Origin: Agarophyton chilense
Taxonomy: Eukaryota > Rhodophyta > Florideophyceae > Gracilariales > Gracilariaceae
NCBI GenBank assembly: GCA_030374765.1
Contig: JARGXX010000004.1
Coordinates: 1,426,001 to 1,490,000 of the forward strand
Direction of reading: 5' to 3'
DNA length: 64,000 bases
Shown here: piece after piece, positions 11,626 through 22,709 of the stretch
How positions within the stretch are numbered: the first letter of the stretch is position 1
Layout of the letters: each line of letters starts with the position of its first letter
Notes under the pieces: model-generated
Database searches by the model: none
Told to the model about the DNA's origin: nothing
What the model saw: only the letters and a program-made list of their open reading frames with translations
Translations under genes and position numbers: made by a program

Positions 11626-13520
11626 CAGTCCTTTCGTTACACCCCCGCTAAGACGAGAGCACGTGTCACGCAAGAAATATATTGTTTTGCTGCTCATTGA
11701 GGAGCTCCGTGCACGAGATTTGCTCGAGTCGATCTTAAGGGTCAGTATCTGCCAATGCAAGAATGGAGTCTGCATCCGAACAATCATAAAGTGTTTCTTG
11801 TTGTTCTTCTTTCGAAGATTATGAGTGGTCATCCATGTAAAAGAATGGTATTTCTTTATAGATTTCTTCTTCGGTTTGGCCCCAATGTTTTGAGTCGGGA
11901 TAGAGCATCGGCGTGGAAATTAGCTAGTATCTTCGACTTGGAAATTTGCTAGTTCTTTCTTGTACTTCGTTTCGAAACCAAGTTCAGAAAGACGTGAAAT
12001 CCATCGTGTGAGACGACCGGAGGGGTCTGTGTTTGACAGTATCCATTGTAGAGACGAATGATCCGTCTTGACGGTAAAGAGTTATCCTTGTAGATATAGT
12101 CTAAAAATGGTTAGAGCCCAGACGACTGCAAGGCATTCTTTTTCTGAAACGGAATACTTTTTTCCAGCTTTGTTCACAGATTTTGACCAGCAACCAATGG
12201 GTTCACTTTTACCATACGGTGTGTTTGGAAAAGTGAACACCATACCTGGTAAGAACTAGAGTCGATATCAACTGAATATGGTAAATTGAGGACGGGTAGC
12301 GCTAGGACTGGAGCTTTAGTAATTCTTTGCTTCAGCTTTTCAAACGCTTTTCATTCAGCTGATACGAATGGTTTAAGCTATACTAGGTGTCTTTTACGCA
12401 AAAATTCGATGAGCGATGCCGCTGTTTGTGTGTATCGCAGCAAAAAGCATCTGTAGACATTAGATAAGTCAAGAAAAGAGCACAATTACATCTGTGTAGA
12501 CGGAAGTTGAGCCTCGTGGATAGCTGCTTTTTGTGCTTCCTGAAGATCAAGCTTCCCCGGCTTGATCACGTGTCCCAAATACCTGAAGGTGCCAGCGAAC
12601 AGTCCGACCTTCTTAAAATTCAAGGTGACACCTGCAGTTTGTACTGCTTTGAAGATCTCCTACAAAAGCCGGAAATTGCTTCCACAACTTGGGAAAAGAT
12701 AATGCCATCGTCTAAATTGACTAAACAAGTCTTCGACTTAAAGCTTGGCAGCGAAATTTCCAGAGTAAACTGGAAAGTAGCTGGTGCGTCGGTTGAACCA
12801 AACGGCATCCTCTTGAAACGGTTGAGTCCGGCTTGACACGAGAACGCGGTTTTGTTCTGGTTTTCTTCCGCTACGGACAACTGCCAATAGCCAGGGTTAG
12901 CGTCCAACGGGGTGAACACGTTTGATTGTGCTTAATTGTCAATATATTCGTCCATTCGGAGCAACGGGTACGTATCTTTTAACAGTAGTTGCGTTCAGTT
13001 TTCAAAACTCGATTCAGAATCATAAAGAAACATTGGCTTTTGGAATCAAAACTGCAGTTGACGCCCAAGAGAATTGAGCTGCTTCTTTGACTGCTTCTTC
13101 CAGCATCTTGATGATATCTTCCCCCTGAATTTGACGAGTTCGAGGTCGCGATCTGTAGGGTGGTTAAAAGATGGGTGGAGATCGTGGAACAGGATTGATA
13201 TAATGGTTTATATTGGAGATCTCTCCTATCCTCTTACTACATATGGAAACATACGTCTTAAGCATTAACTTGATATTGATTCTGTAGTGGTCCGACACAT
13301 GGGCTAAATCTAGCTCATCAAGCAAGCTCTCTGGATCTTTTGCGGATGGCAATTGATTTCCAGACGGAGTTTGAGTATCTTCTTCTTTGTCACCGACATG
13401 GGTCAATCCCAATACGTCTGCAGTAGAGAAATGAGTACAGATCACCGTTTTTGGGTAAGGAAAAGCTATTACAACAACCTGATTCCTCGGTATATGATAA
13501 TGGGCTTCTGTGAAGTTATT
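11600..13520 (-). pseudogene. Ty3/Gypsy D pol remnant: linker, RT, RNase H
   Basis: Minus-strand fragment of the same lineage as element A (RNase H tail KYKKELANFQ against KYKKELVNIQ in A). From right to left: protease-RT linker (13164-13520; IPRNQVV, STADVLGLTHVGDKEED), RT beginning (FSWASTAVLIPKAN near 13040), RT core 12620-12919 (TPLDANPGYWQLSV, RMPFGSTDAPATFQ, and NLDDGI where YLDD is expected), then a broken RNase H to about 11600. Gag, protease and integrase are absent. It is cut on the right by LTR X copy 2. Confidence 0.75.
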
Positions 13521-14236
13521 TGTAGTATTCTGTTTCGCCGGCCAAATCGATGGGATAATTTATCGCGAAGTCGCGGTTGAATCGCTGAAGTGAGCAGTGT
13601 GCTCAATAGGATGATGTGACTCGGCGATCTGCACAAGGTTGCCTAGAGGCTGGATGTATTAGTAGAAGATGGTTTGGCAATGTTCCAGTGGCTTGCTACG
13701 GCACACGCATTGGCAACCCTTCTTAGAAGAATGACATATTGACAACGCCATATTTAGTGGCGATCCACGAGTCAGGTTTTACTACCGTTTATAGTTAGAA
13801 GTCCGTTAGGGACCATACACGTACAGTGATTTTGCTTTGTAACTGACTACTGGGTATGATTTACGTACTTTTTCGAACCTCATCATGGTACACGGTATGT
13901 AGGGTACCAGAGATGAGCTCAGTCTCCAAGGTAAAGGAGGGAACATGGTTATCATGACTCTTCTGTTACAGCCTGAGGACTCCTTAACCGGAGATCGGGA
14001 GAAGCTATAATAAAGAGTCAGCCCATAACAACTTCTCGAGCTACATCGTTTACTTCTTTCTATTCGCCTTATAAATTGTACTGTTCACCCTTGCTGGGGA
14101 GCAGTGGCCTTAAAACCTAATTTTGGCTCGCTGGTGTTGTAGCTTTAGCACCCTTTTCCCCTTCGCCTCAAGTACCATATCGGCAGTTTGATCACTGTCA
14201 TATGTGTTTGCTCTTACAGAAAGAGCTGATACTACA
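13521..14236. repeat. LTR of family X, copy 2 (716 bp, diverged)
   Basis: Begins TGTAGTATTCTG and ends GATACTACA, in the same orientation as the copy at 59289-59955 but visibly more diverged and slightly longer. Conserved blocks include GTGGCGATCCACG, CTCCTTAACCGGAGATC and GCTCGCTGGTGTTGTAGCT. Flanking pentamers TTATT and CAGAC do not match. As at copy 1, the left flank is a minus-strand Gypsy and the right flank a plus-strand Gypsy. Confidence 0.75.
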
Positions 14237-15650
14237 CAGACTTTGGAGGATCGAAAATGGCTCAATCTGGATCCCAAATTATTTTGAAGGCCTTCAGCTG
14301 CAACTTTTCATCTTCGTTCATACAGGTGCAGCAAGGGAGCAAGGTCGTCTCTCTACTGCTAACATCCTGAGGATTCATTTTCCATGGAAGACTAAGAAAG
14401 ACGATGTTCACACATTTGCGCAGTCTTTTGTATATAGCATATCGACAACTGGCAGCCAGAATGTCCCACAACGTTTTGTTCGTCTGTGCATGGAATAGCT
14501 CCCAATGATTTTCTTCAGTTTGATAACATTCAGATTGGACCGAGCAGAACCGGCAAAAAGCACATCTTGATGTTTCGACTCCAATGATTTAGATTGAAAA
14601 TGGCTTTTCGCCTTTGCCACCACAGGACCCTAAAACGCTGCCTAAGCTCTTGTCGATTTATGTGCTGCGTTTGCCGTTCCCAACCTCATATCTGATGGCC
14701 CAACGCATCTTCGGAACGACACAATCAAAATTCTCAGCAAAGCTCTACACGAAGCACATTATTTAAGCCTTTTGTACACGCCCTGAAGCAACGGGTCCAT
14801 TCAGAGTCCTTAAAAAAAATCCTTCGCGCATTTAGATAAATCACCTCAGATCTACAAATAAACTTCAAGTAATGGACAGAGTTGGTGCCGTTTGTACAAA
14901 TTATCCTTAACAATACTCCCTCTAGACATCGCATGAAAACGGCCCCCGCCCAAGATTTCTTATTAATGAAGCCCAGCCTACCAATTTCTTCATATATTAG
15001 TTCACTCACTCAGAACATCGTTTCCATTACTCAAGTGGTCCAAGAAAGAGTTGCAGCCGCCGAGGTACTTGAACAGTCATGGGCAAAACTACACCCACTG
15101 GTGCAACGGACTTTGTGTAGGAATATAAAAACCTCAAGAACAAATTCATCAAAGGAGCATATTCCCAACTTTAATGAGAGAGGGTTTGATAAGGTCTCTC
15201 TCAATGAGTTTCATGCAGGCAAGAACTTGGTTTTGCGTTGTTGTGGACCCCGTTGAGCTAATAGGGCAATACCTCATTACTTGTTTTCGGTAGAAGACGT
15301 CCACCGGTGTCAGCTCAACGATTCTCATGAACATTCATTGGATACTGAAGCAATCATGTCACACGAAATAGCATCGGAAACGGGAATTGCCATTGCCCGA
15401 TTGATTAAGTAGTCCGGTCTAACAAGGGACTTATGTTAAAAGTACTTTGAAAACGACTGAGCGCTAGAGAAGATACACTGGAGCCGCTCCGGCGAATTTA
15501 AAAACACGTCGCAGTTATGTTGAACCGCCATCTGCGTCTTGGTAACATGCCATCGGACTTGCGTAACGACACCCGCTCCGAACTTGGGTTTTGAATGAGG
15601 GAAGTGTAGCCGTTTTAGGCTCTGCTTCTTCACACGGAACCAGAAGAGGT
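14237..15650 (+). pseudogene. Ty3/Gypsy E integrase remnant
   Basis: Plus-strand integrase pieces with many stops: a zinc-binding-like segment with IHFPWKTKKDDVHTFAQS (about 14370-14420), a DDE-like part with FLQFDY and GPSRTGKKHIL near 14500-14580, the end of the core at 14882-15060 (PFVQIILNNTPSRHR, APAQDFL), and a C-terminal YLFSVEDVHRCQLN segment near 15280. The wording differs from elements A-D, so this is another Gypsy lineage. RT and RNase H are not present. Confidence 0.6.
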
Positions 15651-17470
15651 TCTGTCAAGTAAAACACGTAACTTAGTAGAAATGTAGTAGATGTGTTCTA
15701 GAACGGGGTCTGGCCCAATCAGTAAACCTTGTTGCGGTACTTAATCCCTCAAGTAAACCAGAGACATCGAACCTCATCCTACTCTATGAAACATTTTGCG
15801 TACTTCGCCACACAAGTGGAGTATTTGGCCGCATCAACCATCGATAATAGCAAAATGGAAAAATGTTGTTTCCTACACGCAAACGAATTATCCATATTCT
15901 ATCAGCAAGTGAAGAAATCAAGACACACTTTTCGCAGTAAAAAGTTGGATCTCGGACTTTTTCAAAGCTCAAGTCTCTATAAATGCTATGACGCATTCCT
16001 TGGCAAGCTTCTTTATGCTTGAATGCCACTCTTTGCTTCGTGATCGCATGTTCCACGACGAGCGCAGTGTTTATGTCGAAAATCCACGACACTTCGTTTG
16101 AAACCGCAAATGAAAAACAAAAGCACATCAAACGGAAACTGACGGTCTCGGTTTAATTGGCAACAAAAAAATTCGCTTGCATGAGAACTCTCATCTTTTG
16201 CGCCGGGTCCAGTGTTTTTCAACAAAGTACTTGTGTTCATTAAGAACCATTCCCTAGCGGCTTTTTTCATAATCGTAGTGGCTTCTAGATAATTCATCTT
16301 TTTTGATGAGCGGCGTAATAAAGCAGAAAATTTTTTTGATTTGGATCGCGTTTTTTCGTCACGCACGCTATAAATAATGATTTTCGAAAAACGTGTTCAT
16401 AGCGAAATGTCGCCTGCCATTGTTTTCTCTATGCGATAGCTTTTTAAAGTATTGTTTTGGATTTTTACCGCCTTTTTTTTCTGGTGGAATCTGTCTTTGG
16501 CGCCATCAATGAGTGGGAAAAATTATCACCTGAAAAATCTAGGCTTGGCCAAGGTAAAAGCCAACGTGGTACATTGATGCTCGGAGGCGGAGGGTGTCGC
16601 TGCCGTAATGAGACGAGAAATGGAACGAGTGTCACTTGGTTGCACGCGCAGAGTTGAAACCTACCGTAGAGCTCCACGAATCTTCCAGGATGCGTCGTGC
16701 AATAATTTAAGTTTTTTTATTATTGCTATTTCGAGCGCGCCGTCAAAGTATATTTATTTGATCGATTTGGACAGTAGCAAGCCCAAGAAGCCGCCGTAGA
16801 TTTCCTCTCGATCGCAAACCAGCTACCATAAGAAGTCGCGTATGTCATCATGGGCAGCCAATCTCTTGCTTTCTTCTCCATTTTGCCTTTTAGCTGTTTT
16901 TTATTCCCTTGTCCACCAACCCTAAGAGCAGCCCTCTCTTCTAGACTATGCTGTGTGCAAAATGCTCGTAGAACTGCTTGAAAATGACCGAGTTCTGGTC
17001 TGCCACCTAACCTCTACAAGAATAAACGATCTGTAGTCTACTGTAAGACATCGCGGACAATATTTCCCTCTTGCACGCCTTAAAATAGAGCCAGTGAGCA
17101 AACGGCACTACACTGTTGAAGAAATGTCTTGTTACGCTCCAAAGCGCTACGATCGCTATATACAGAGAGTTATGTTTGTATTATTATTAGAAACTTCCAT
17201 AGAAGTATTTGTGAGGCGTGTGGAACGCACGAGCGACACGCGCGCTGCATCGTGTGTATAAATGTAAGCGAAGCGCGTCGGTTCTACATTTTCACTCAAT
17301 TAATATAGTAATTAAGCTATTATTTGGACGTAACGCTGTAGAAAGAAGATTTACTTAGAGCCACAAATTCAGTACGAAACGCAAAGGCATTTTGCGTTGA
17401 GTAAGGCGCGCAATAAGGACAGGTTGGCCGGTACCGGACCGGAAGCCGCACCAATTCTCGCGCCGGCCTT
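15651..17470. other. no confident gene; possible minus-strand Gypsy scrap
   Basis: AT-rich, broken in all frames. On the minus strand at 15784-16131 a stretch (ITKQRVAFKH, RDLSFEKV) faintly resembles the C-terminal end of a Gypsy integrase, too weak to call. 17210-17330 has a TATAAATG box and a GC-rich GCGACACGCGCGC block that could be a promoter or an old LTR edge. Confidence 0.3.
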
Positions 17471-17483
17471 CCTCCAAATTGTC

Positions 17484-17492
17484 TATATAAGG
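17484..17492 (+). promoter_or_regulatory. candidate TATA box of the split-start gene
   Basis: TATATAAGG lies in GC-rich sequence about 320 bases upstream of a canonical 5' splice site. The intervening leader is pyrimidine-rich and includes a run of about 15 C (17551-17565). Spacing and composition fit a pol II core promoter. No transcript data support it. Confidence 0.45.
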
Positions 17493-17804
17493 ACGACCTC
17501 GGTGGGCTCCGACCAACTCTCGTCAAGTCGGCTTGAAAAAAGCGGCTCAACCCCCCCCCCCCCCCACCCCTCCGCACCTTTGGCACCAAAGCTTTCTTTT
17601 AGCACAGTCTGTGCCTCTCTCGCCACCAACTCTCTTCTTTTTCTTTCTTTCCTTGGGCGTTTGGTCCCCTTTCTACTGCGACCGCCCCGATCTTTTCTGC
17701 GAACCCCTCACTCACGTGGGACAGTTTAGCAACTCCTGTTGATAACAGAACCGCGTGATACGGCGTAGAGTTCACACTCTACGGCCATTTGGCATTCGTT
17801 CAAG

Positions 17805-18315
17805 AGTAAGTGTCCTTCACTCCTCTTTTGATATTGTCTCCAAGTACTGACTTTTGTCTGTCTTGAATATAGTGCCGACGTCTTCAATTTCTTCGAGCGA
17901 ATATTCAACTGTGCAACGTTCCAATTCGGAAGTGGAAGCCGTCAGCGTCACCCAGAAAGCCACATCCCTCACCGACTCCTCACCATCTACCGAACCCCTT
18001 AGCAACTAGCGCGGCCGCCACATCCTTCGAGTCGTTACTCAGCGGGAGAAGCGTCGCCGCCGTCCTCCATCTCGTAAACACTCCCAGAAGCGATGTGCCG
18101 TTTACAGCATCAACGTGCAGGGCCAGCGCCAATTAGAGGTGAACCAAGGCGGTCGTAATCACCAAAACGCACTACGATGCGCTTATTACAAAGACACCGG
18201 CGTTTGGTGCCGTGCTTGCAATATCAAGAGCCCCAAAGCCCACGATCTCCGAGCTCATTATAAAAGTCTTCGTCATCGTGCGGGCGTCAGAAAGAAGAGC
18301 AATACTATTTTCTAG
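17805..18315 (+). pseudogene. candidate spliced zinc-finger gene with in-frame TAG
   Basis: A 67-bp intron (17806-17872) is predicted: donor GTAAGT, branch-like TACTGAC at 17845-17851, pyrimidine-rich tract, acceptor ATATAG. Splicing joins A at 17805 to TG at 17873, creating the start codon, with A at -3. The frame reads MPTSSISSSEYS... for 45 residues to TAG at 18007-18009, then stays open to TAG at 18313-18315, 148 codons in all. The second part is basic and has WCRACNIKSPKAHDL...LRH, which fits C-x2-C-x12-H-x5-H, the U1/matrin-type finger that binds RNA. Either the gene is a pseudogene, the TAG is read through, or the two parts are separate. It could be a retrotransposon gag-like gene. Confidence 0.45.
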
Positions 18316-19097
18316 AACGTTTGCGATATATATATCCAGTCTTCAAATCGTATTATAGGCCTTTATACATTTCATTTATTACAGCACATCTTTGTACCTT
18401 TGCCTCTGTCTGCCACATATATATTGGTCATTTTATCATTCGAACCCTCTACCAAGTACACTCCTTCTTTCTGTTGTCTTTCTTTGACTTCTTCTCTTTG
18501 ACCTATCCTGAGCTGGTACTCTCGAGAGCATATCTACTACTTGTGTCCCCTTGTGTTGTAGCCACCCGCGTTGTGTCCCCTGACTAAATTTGAACGTGTA
18601 TGACGTTTACAGTATTGATGCAGAGAGCAAAAAGACGCTCTCCATCGACACAATATATCTTTATAATCTACTCTTCCACCTCTTCACCCGTAACAGGCAA
18701 TCTAATTCTAGAGATTCGTTGAGCAGCGATTTCGAACATCGACGTTTCACACAGGCAGAGACGGGTCCCAAAACGGATCTTTTTTCTACTGGGTTACGGA
18801 AAATATATACGGCAGATATGCCTGCCCATAGGTGTACAGTATTTTAGTAGATCACATGGTTGTCGTACAGTTCGAGAAACCCATTTATAGCAACCTCCTT
18901 GTTTGTTGATGTATTCCATTTTTTCCTATTTCCCTCCACCTGATAACTTTTAACTTTTAACGAATACAACTTAAACACTTGAGACGCTATTAATAAAGCT
19001 TTTCTGGCTCACTACAATGTCAATAACCCTACATACAAAACGCCCCCCCGAAATCTAATTAAAGTCAACGACAGTATTCTTTCCTCTGAACAACCGC
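18316..19097. other. AT-rich spacer, no gene seen
   Basis: Short open frames only, of biased composition (Leu/Phe/Ser-rich from pyrimidine tracts). No domain or repeat is recognised. Confidence 0.5.
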
Positions 19098-20150
19098 GTG
19101 CGCATTTTGAATAAAACGAAAGCTGTAACTTCTTTCTCCTCAACAATTACTTCTACTTCGAAGTCCAGAAGCATGAGAATGGGCTATGGAACACCTGTGA
19201 CATATAAAGAAAACGGTATAAAACTTGCCGGTACATTTCATTGCTGTTCTCGAAGAAAAATTGCGGTGGCTATGGGACGCTCTCCTATTGTGGTCCAAAA
19301 CTTTTTCAAAGATTCTGAAAACTACAACAAACGCTATAAAGGCTCTAACAACAAAAAATGAGTTTGACAGCTAAAAGAGCTCTACTGTGCTCGGCTTCCA
19401 ACGCAACTAGCTCAGTACGAGGGCTTCGTAATGATCTCTTTCTGTGGATTTCTGTCAGACGCATGCGACAAGTGCGGCATGATGATCCAAATTCTATTTA
19501 AAAAAGATCAAGAGAGGTCCAGCAATGACTATAATGCATAAAAATAAAAAGCTTATGCGGGCTGGAGGGAAGGTGTTTTGTCTTTACCGAAATGGAAGAA
19601 AACTATTCTTTCCCACGAAAAAAATTCAATTTAGATGGACTAGATGAATTTTTCCACTATTCGTACGATAAAAGAAAGAAAGAGATTTCTTTTTCCAAGC
19701 GATAAAATTGAAGGGATTCTGTTATGTTATAGGCTGCTTGTTCTTATTATGGTTAATTAATCTGGTCTGGTGCCCCCGTATGGACTCTATGAAGTAGTTC
19801 AAGGTGTTGCAGAAAGAATTGCTACCATTAGCGGCATAAAAAAAAGAACTAATGTTTTATTTTCTGCAAGACGGGGCTTCTATACATTGTTGAGTGTATA
19901 ATACGAAGTGTTTGGCTAATCATAATGTTGATGTTTTGCATTGTTCGGCCTATAAATTCAACCTGAACATTATGGAAAACAATAGGGGTGTTTTAGCATA
20001 CCGAGTTTACGCCAATCGGCGACAATTTCAAAATGTTGGAATGCTTCTGGATTTGGTGACTTAAAGTTGGAAAAAGTTGATTGATGAGTTTATACAAACA
20101 CTTTAAACCTCTATTTAGGAGCGCTGTATCCTAGTGGTAGAGAAAAAGGG
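19098..20150 (+). pseudogene. Tc1/mariner transposase pseudogene (DD34E type)
   Basis: Plus-strand decayed transposase. The N-terminal helix-turn-helix part reads AGTFHCCSRRKIAVAMGRSP. A middle block has KKFNLDGLDEFFHYSYD (about 19618-19670). The C-terminal catalytic part near 19860 reads FLQDGASIH...NVDVLHCSAYKFNLNIMEN. From the Asp in QDGASIH to the Glu in IMEN there are 34 residues, the DD34E spacing of Tc1 elements. A VYANRRQFQNV...ELLDLV-like tail with LDLVT and SWKKLIDEFIQ follows. At least four stops and several shifts make it inactive. Terminal inverted repeats were not located. Confidence 0.75.
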
Positions 20151-20428
20151 TGATATAACTAATTATTGAATCAAATAAATATGGTTCTTTGTTATGGCCT
20201 TTATTAAGATTTCGCGACAGGTTTCAGAATTATTTTAATATTGAAAAAATTGTGGGTTAAGTCTGGTTCTTGAAAGCTTTGAATCTAATCTTTTATGTTG
20301 TTCTAACTACGGAATACGATAAAAGTCCCATTTGCCGTCTTTGGTGGGCAGTAAGGACAAATATGGTGGTGGCATGATCCAGATCTTTCCCAATGTCACA
20401 CCGTTCATTCTTGCAGCCGTTACGCGGC

Positions 20429-21189
20429 TGAGATAGAATTAAAAGGTTGTATCGGGTTTTAACAAAACTCCGTAGTCGTCTCCTCCAGTCATTTTATTTA
20501 TATGGAAAACGATAGAGCTTTCACAGGGGAGGGCAATCATGAAACTGAAGATCACGATAGATCGCCGTTCTTTTTCTACGCATTTTCCTATGCAGGTCAG
20601 TTTCTAAAATGATTATCAAACTGCGTATGCACAAATGTACCTGCATATTCCGTTGATTCCTTGTACATCTATCCATGTATGGGTCTGTGCTGAATTTACA
20701 CACTGGGGGGTTAGGGGTTTAGGGTTAAGGGGTTTACAGTTTAGAGTTTAGAGTTTAGCGGTTTAGGGGATGGGGCGTGTGTGGGAACGGACGGGAAGAG
20801 AGGGCAGGGGGTTTAGGGGTTTTGGGTTAGAGAGTTGTTTTCGTTGGGGGGGAAGGGGGTGCTAGTGCTATATAAATGGCTGTGTATATCGATTGTGAAC
20901 TATATTGTGTCGGTAAAACGGTTTTTAGTTTTTGTTGTAGGTAGTAACAGTTTTTTTAATTTTTCTGGTATTCGTCTACGATGTTTCTAGTTTTTTTAAA
21001 AGTCAATAACAGTTTTCTAGTATTTCTAAGGTACAGCTACTAGTTTTTGATACGTTCTCTTCAGAAAATCGTAAAACCCGAACAGGGCTTTTGTGTAAAT
21101 CAAGTCCATGCTCCAATACATTAGACGTCAGGATCCAAGAGAACATGAAATATGTACTAGTCATACTTGTGTAGTGACACATCTTCTAC
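20429..21189 (-). repeat. 3' LTR of Copia 2 with about 410-bp insert
   Basis: 20429-20700 and about 21115-21189 match the right LTR (30778-31157) in order. The segment between them is absent from the right copy and begins with telomere-like repeats. Confidence 0.65.
20704..20860 (+). repeat. interstitial telomere-like TTTAGGG tract
   Basis: Degenerate G-rich repeats: GGGGTTTAGGGTTAAGGGG, several GTTTAGAG and GGTTTAGGGG units, then a GGGAAGAGAGGGCAGGGGG stretch. The unit is closest to TTTAGGG. It lies inside the Copia 2 left LTR and is missing from the right LTR. Confidence 0.6.
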
Positions 21190-21289
21190 TGCCCCTCTTG
21201 TTTGGTTCGGATCCACTGCGATGCAAACACCCAACGAATAAATATATTTGAAAAACAACTATTTCCCCAGCGATTTTTCCAAAACATCA

Positions 21290-21720
21290 GAAACTGTATT
21301 CTGTGTGGGAATTTATTGAACCACAATGTGATATTTCTGAATTAGAACCATTACATGGTTTCCATGTATTTCCACATGCTTTGCTCCTCTTATACCATTT
21401 TGGGTCCATGCAATTGAGACTTGATTGTCCTGATAAAGTTTTTGCTGGCTGCATCTGGGGCAAACATAGATGTTTCAGCAAATCTCGCATCCAGACAACC
21501 GTTTCGCAGGCTTAACTTATGGCGATGAACTTGGCTTCGGAGGTGGATAAAGAAGATACACACTTCTTTAATGACTTCCATGCCACAGTAGTCTCTCAAA
21601 GTTTCACAATAATGCCGGTGGTTGACCTACGTGATACAACGTCACTGCCTCAATCCAAATATGAAAATACTTGTAGTCTACCCGGTGTTCCATCGAAGCG
21701 TAGACCATATCTTAAAAGTT
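21290..21720 (-). pseudogene. Copia 2 RNase H, 3' part of split pol
   Basis: Minus-strand reading from 21720: LLRYGLRFDGT, VFSYLD-stop-GSDVVSRRSTTG, VSSLSTSEAKFIAIS and ETVVWMRDLLKHL. These are the usual Copia RNase H landmarks (D-x-D-W region, RRST-G, S-x-x-EAE-x). Its upstream RT lies beyond 27.1 kb, so Copia 1 split the gene. It contains a stop at the D-x-D position and further breaks. Confidence 0.75.
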
Positions 21721-22035
21721 TGTGATAACAAACAACCTGTAACGTAACAATGAGAGTGATGTATCGAACAAACGGTAGTGTAAGGTAGTAGCAGTTTAAC
21801 ATTGATCGATCTCCTTCTTATGAGATCAAGCACCGTGGGTAAGCTATATGTATTATTCTAGAGTATCTATGTAGTCTACGATGGTTCCGAATGCGGAAGC
21901 ACTTCCAATCAGGTGAGCACCCTTTGAATAGCAAGATATCCGAAAGGGCCGCAGCCCAAACGAGATGCATATGCGTCTAAAACGGCTTCGTAACCATCCC
22001 AAAGAGGTGACAGCAACTGCAGCTCTTGATATTCA
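21721..22035 (-). repeat. 3' LTR of Copia 1 (315 bp, shortened)
   Basis: Begins TGTGATAAC and ends ATATTCA on the plus strand. It matches the right LTR except that about 265 bp present there (26560-26824) are absent. On the minus strand a purine tract AAGAAAAAGAAG directly precedes it, as expected for a polypurine primer. Confidence 0.75.
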
Positions 22036-22057
22036 CTTCTTTTTCTTGTTTGGGTAG

Positions 22058-22540
22058 CTAGCCAAGGAAGACGTTGGAACTGCGCGACTGAGCCTCCGGG
22101 AAACTCAACGGAAGCCTGCTGCTGAACATCAAAAGCTGTAAAGTCTGGCTTAACGGGCTATCCGTTTTTGTCAATGGATCCCTAAGGTTCGTCTTTCCGG
22201 GTATCCAAACCATGCGACTTATGTTCCGTGTTTCAAAGACATATCTTATCTCAGTAACATCGCCTCGGATACTCTTGTCGGTAGGACTGCGAAATGTCGA
22301 CAAAGAGTCATACAGATCCTTAAAGTCAACGCACATAACAAGATCTACTTCAAGGTTCAGTAAACAACTGTAGGCCTTCGTCAACAACTTCCCTTCATCT
22401 ATTCCCATATTTTCTGCCAAAGTCTCAGCTGCTCCAACAGAGCGAACTGGTCTTTTGGATTTCGTAGAAGACCAGTTGAGGGTGTGGAAGAAAGAACCAG
22501 ATTGGAGCTCTCCAATAATCAATCCAGCAATAAATCCCAA
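22058..22540 (-). pseudogene. Copia 1 RNase H
   Basis: An open 160-residue frame with RNase H-like organisation at the end of Copia pol: KSKRPVRSVGAAETLA (the usual S-x-x-EAE position), DEGKLLTKAYSCLL, VDFKDLYDSLS, SPTDKSIRGDVTEIRYVF and WIPGKTNLRDPLTK, which corresponds to the Copia consensus ending in ADxLTK. It is separated from RT by a broken stretch at 22541-22709 and followed by the purine tract and LTR. Confidence 0.75.
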
Positions 22541-22709
22541 TTGTTTAGACTCTCACGGTTGACTAGCATCGGCGAACACTAGCAAAGATAGATGGTAGCG
22601 CTTTGAATCATTTGGTCTCTTGAACTGGATCGTACTTCCCAATTTTCTTCAGTGAACGAAGAAGGTTCGTTTGGGTGATCAGATGATTTACAGTAGGGCT
22701 AGGGATTTT

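Noticed and set aside
4585..14236. A single inversion between LTR X copies 1 and 2
   Set aside because: Undoing such an inversion does not pair any of the four flanking pentamers (CAAGT, TCCAA, TTATT, CAGAC) into a duplication.
17320..17740. Pro/Phe-rich small proteins around the C run (plus) and Gly-rich one (minus)
   Set aside because: Starts are not ATG and the composition follows from the poly-C and pyrimidine tracts of a probable leader.
20700..20860. A true chromosome end at the TTTAGGG tract
   Set aside because: LTR sequence continues on both sides in the order of the other LTR, and the repeats are degenerate and short.
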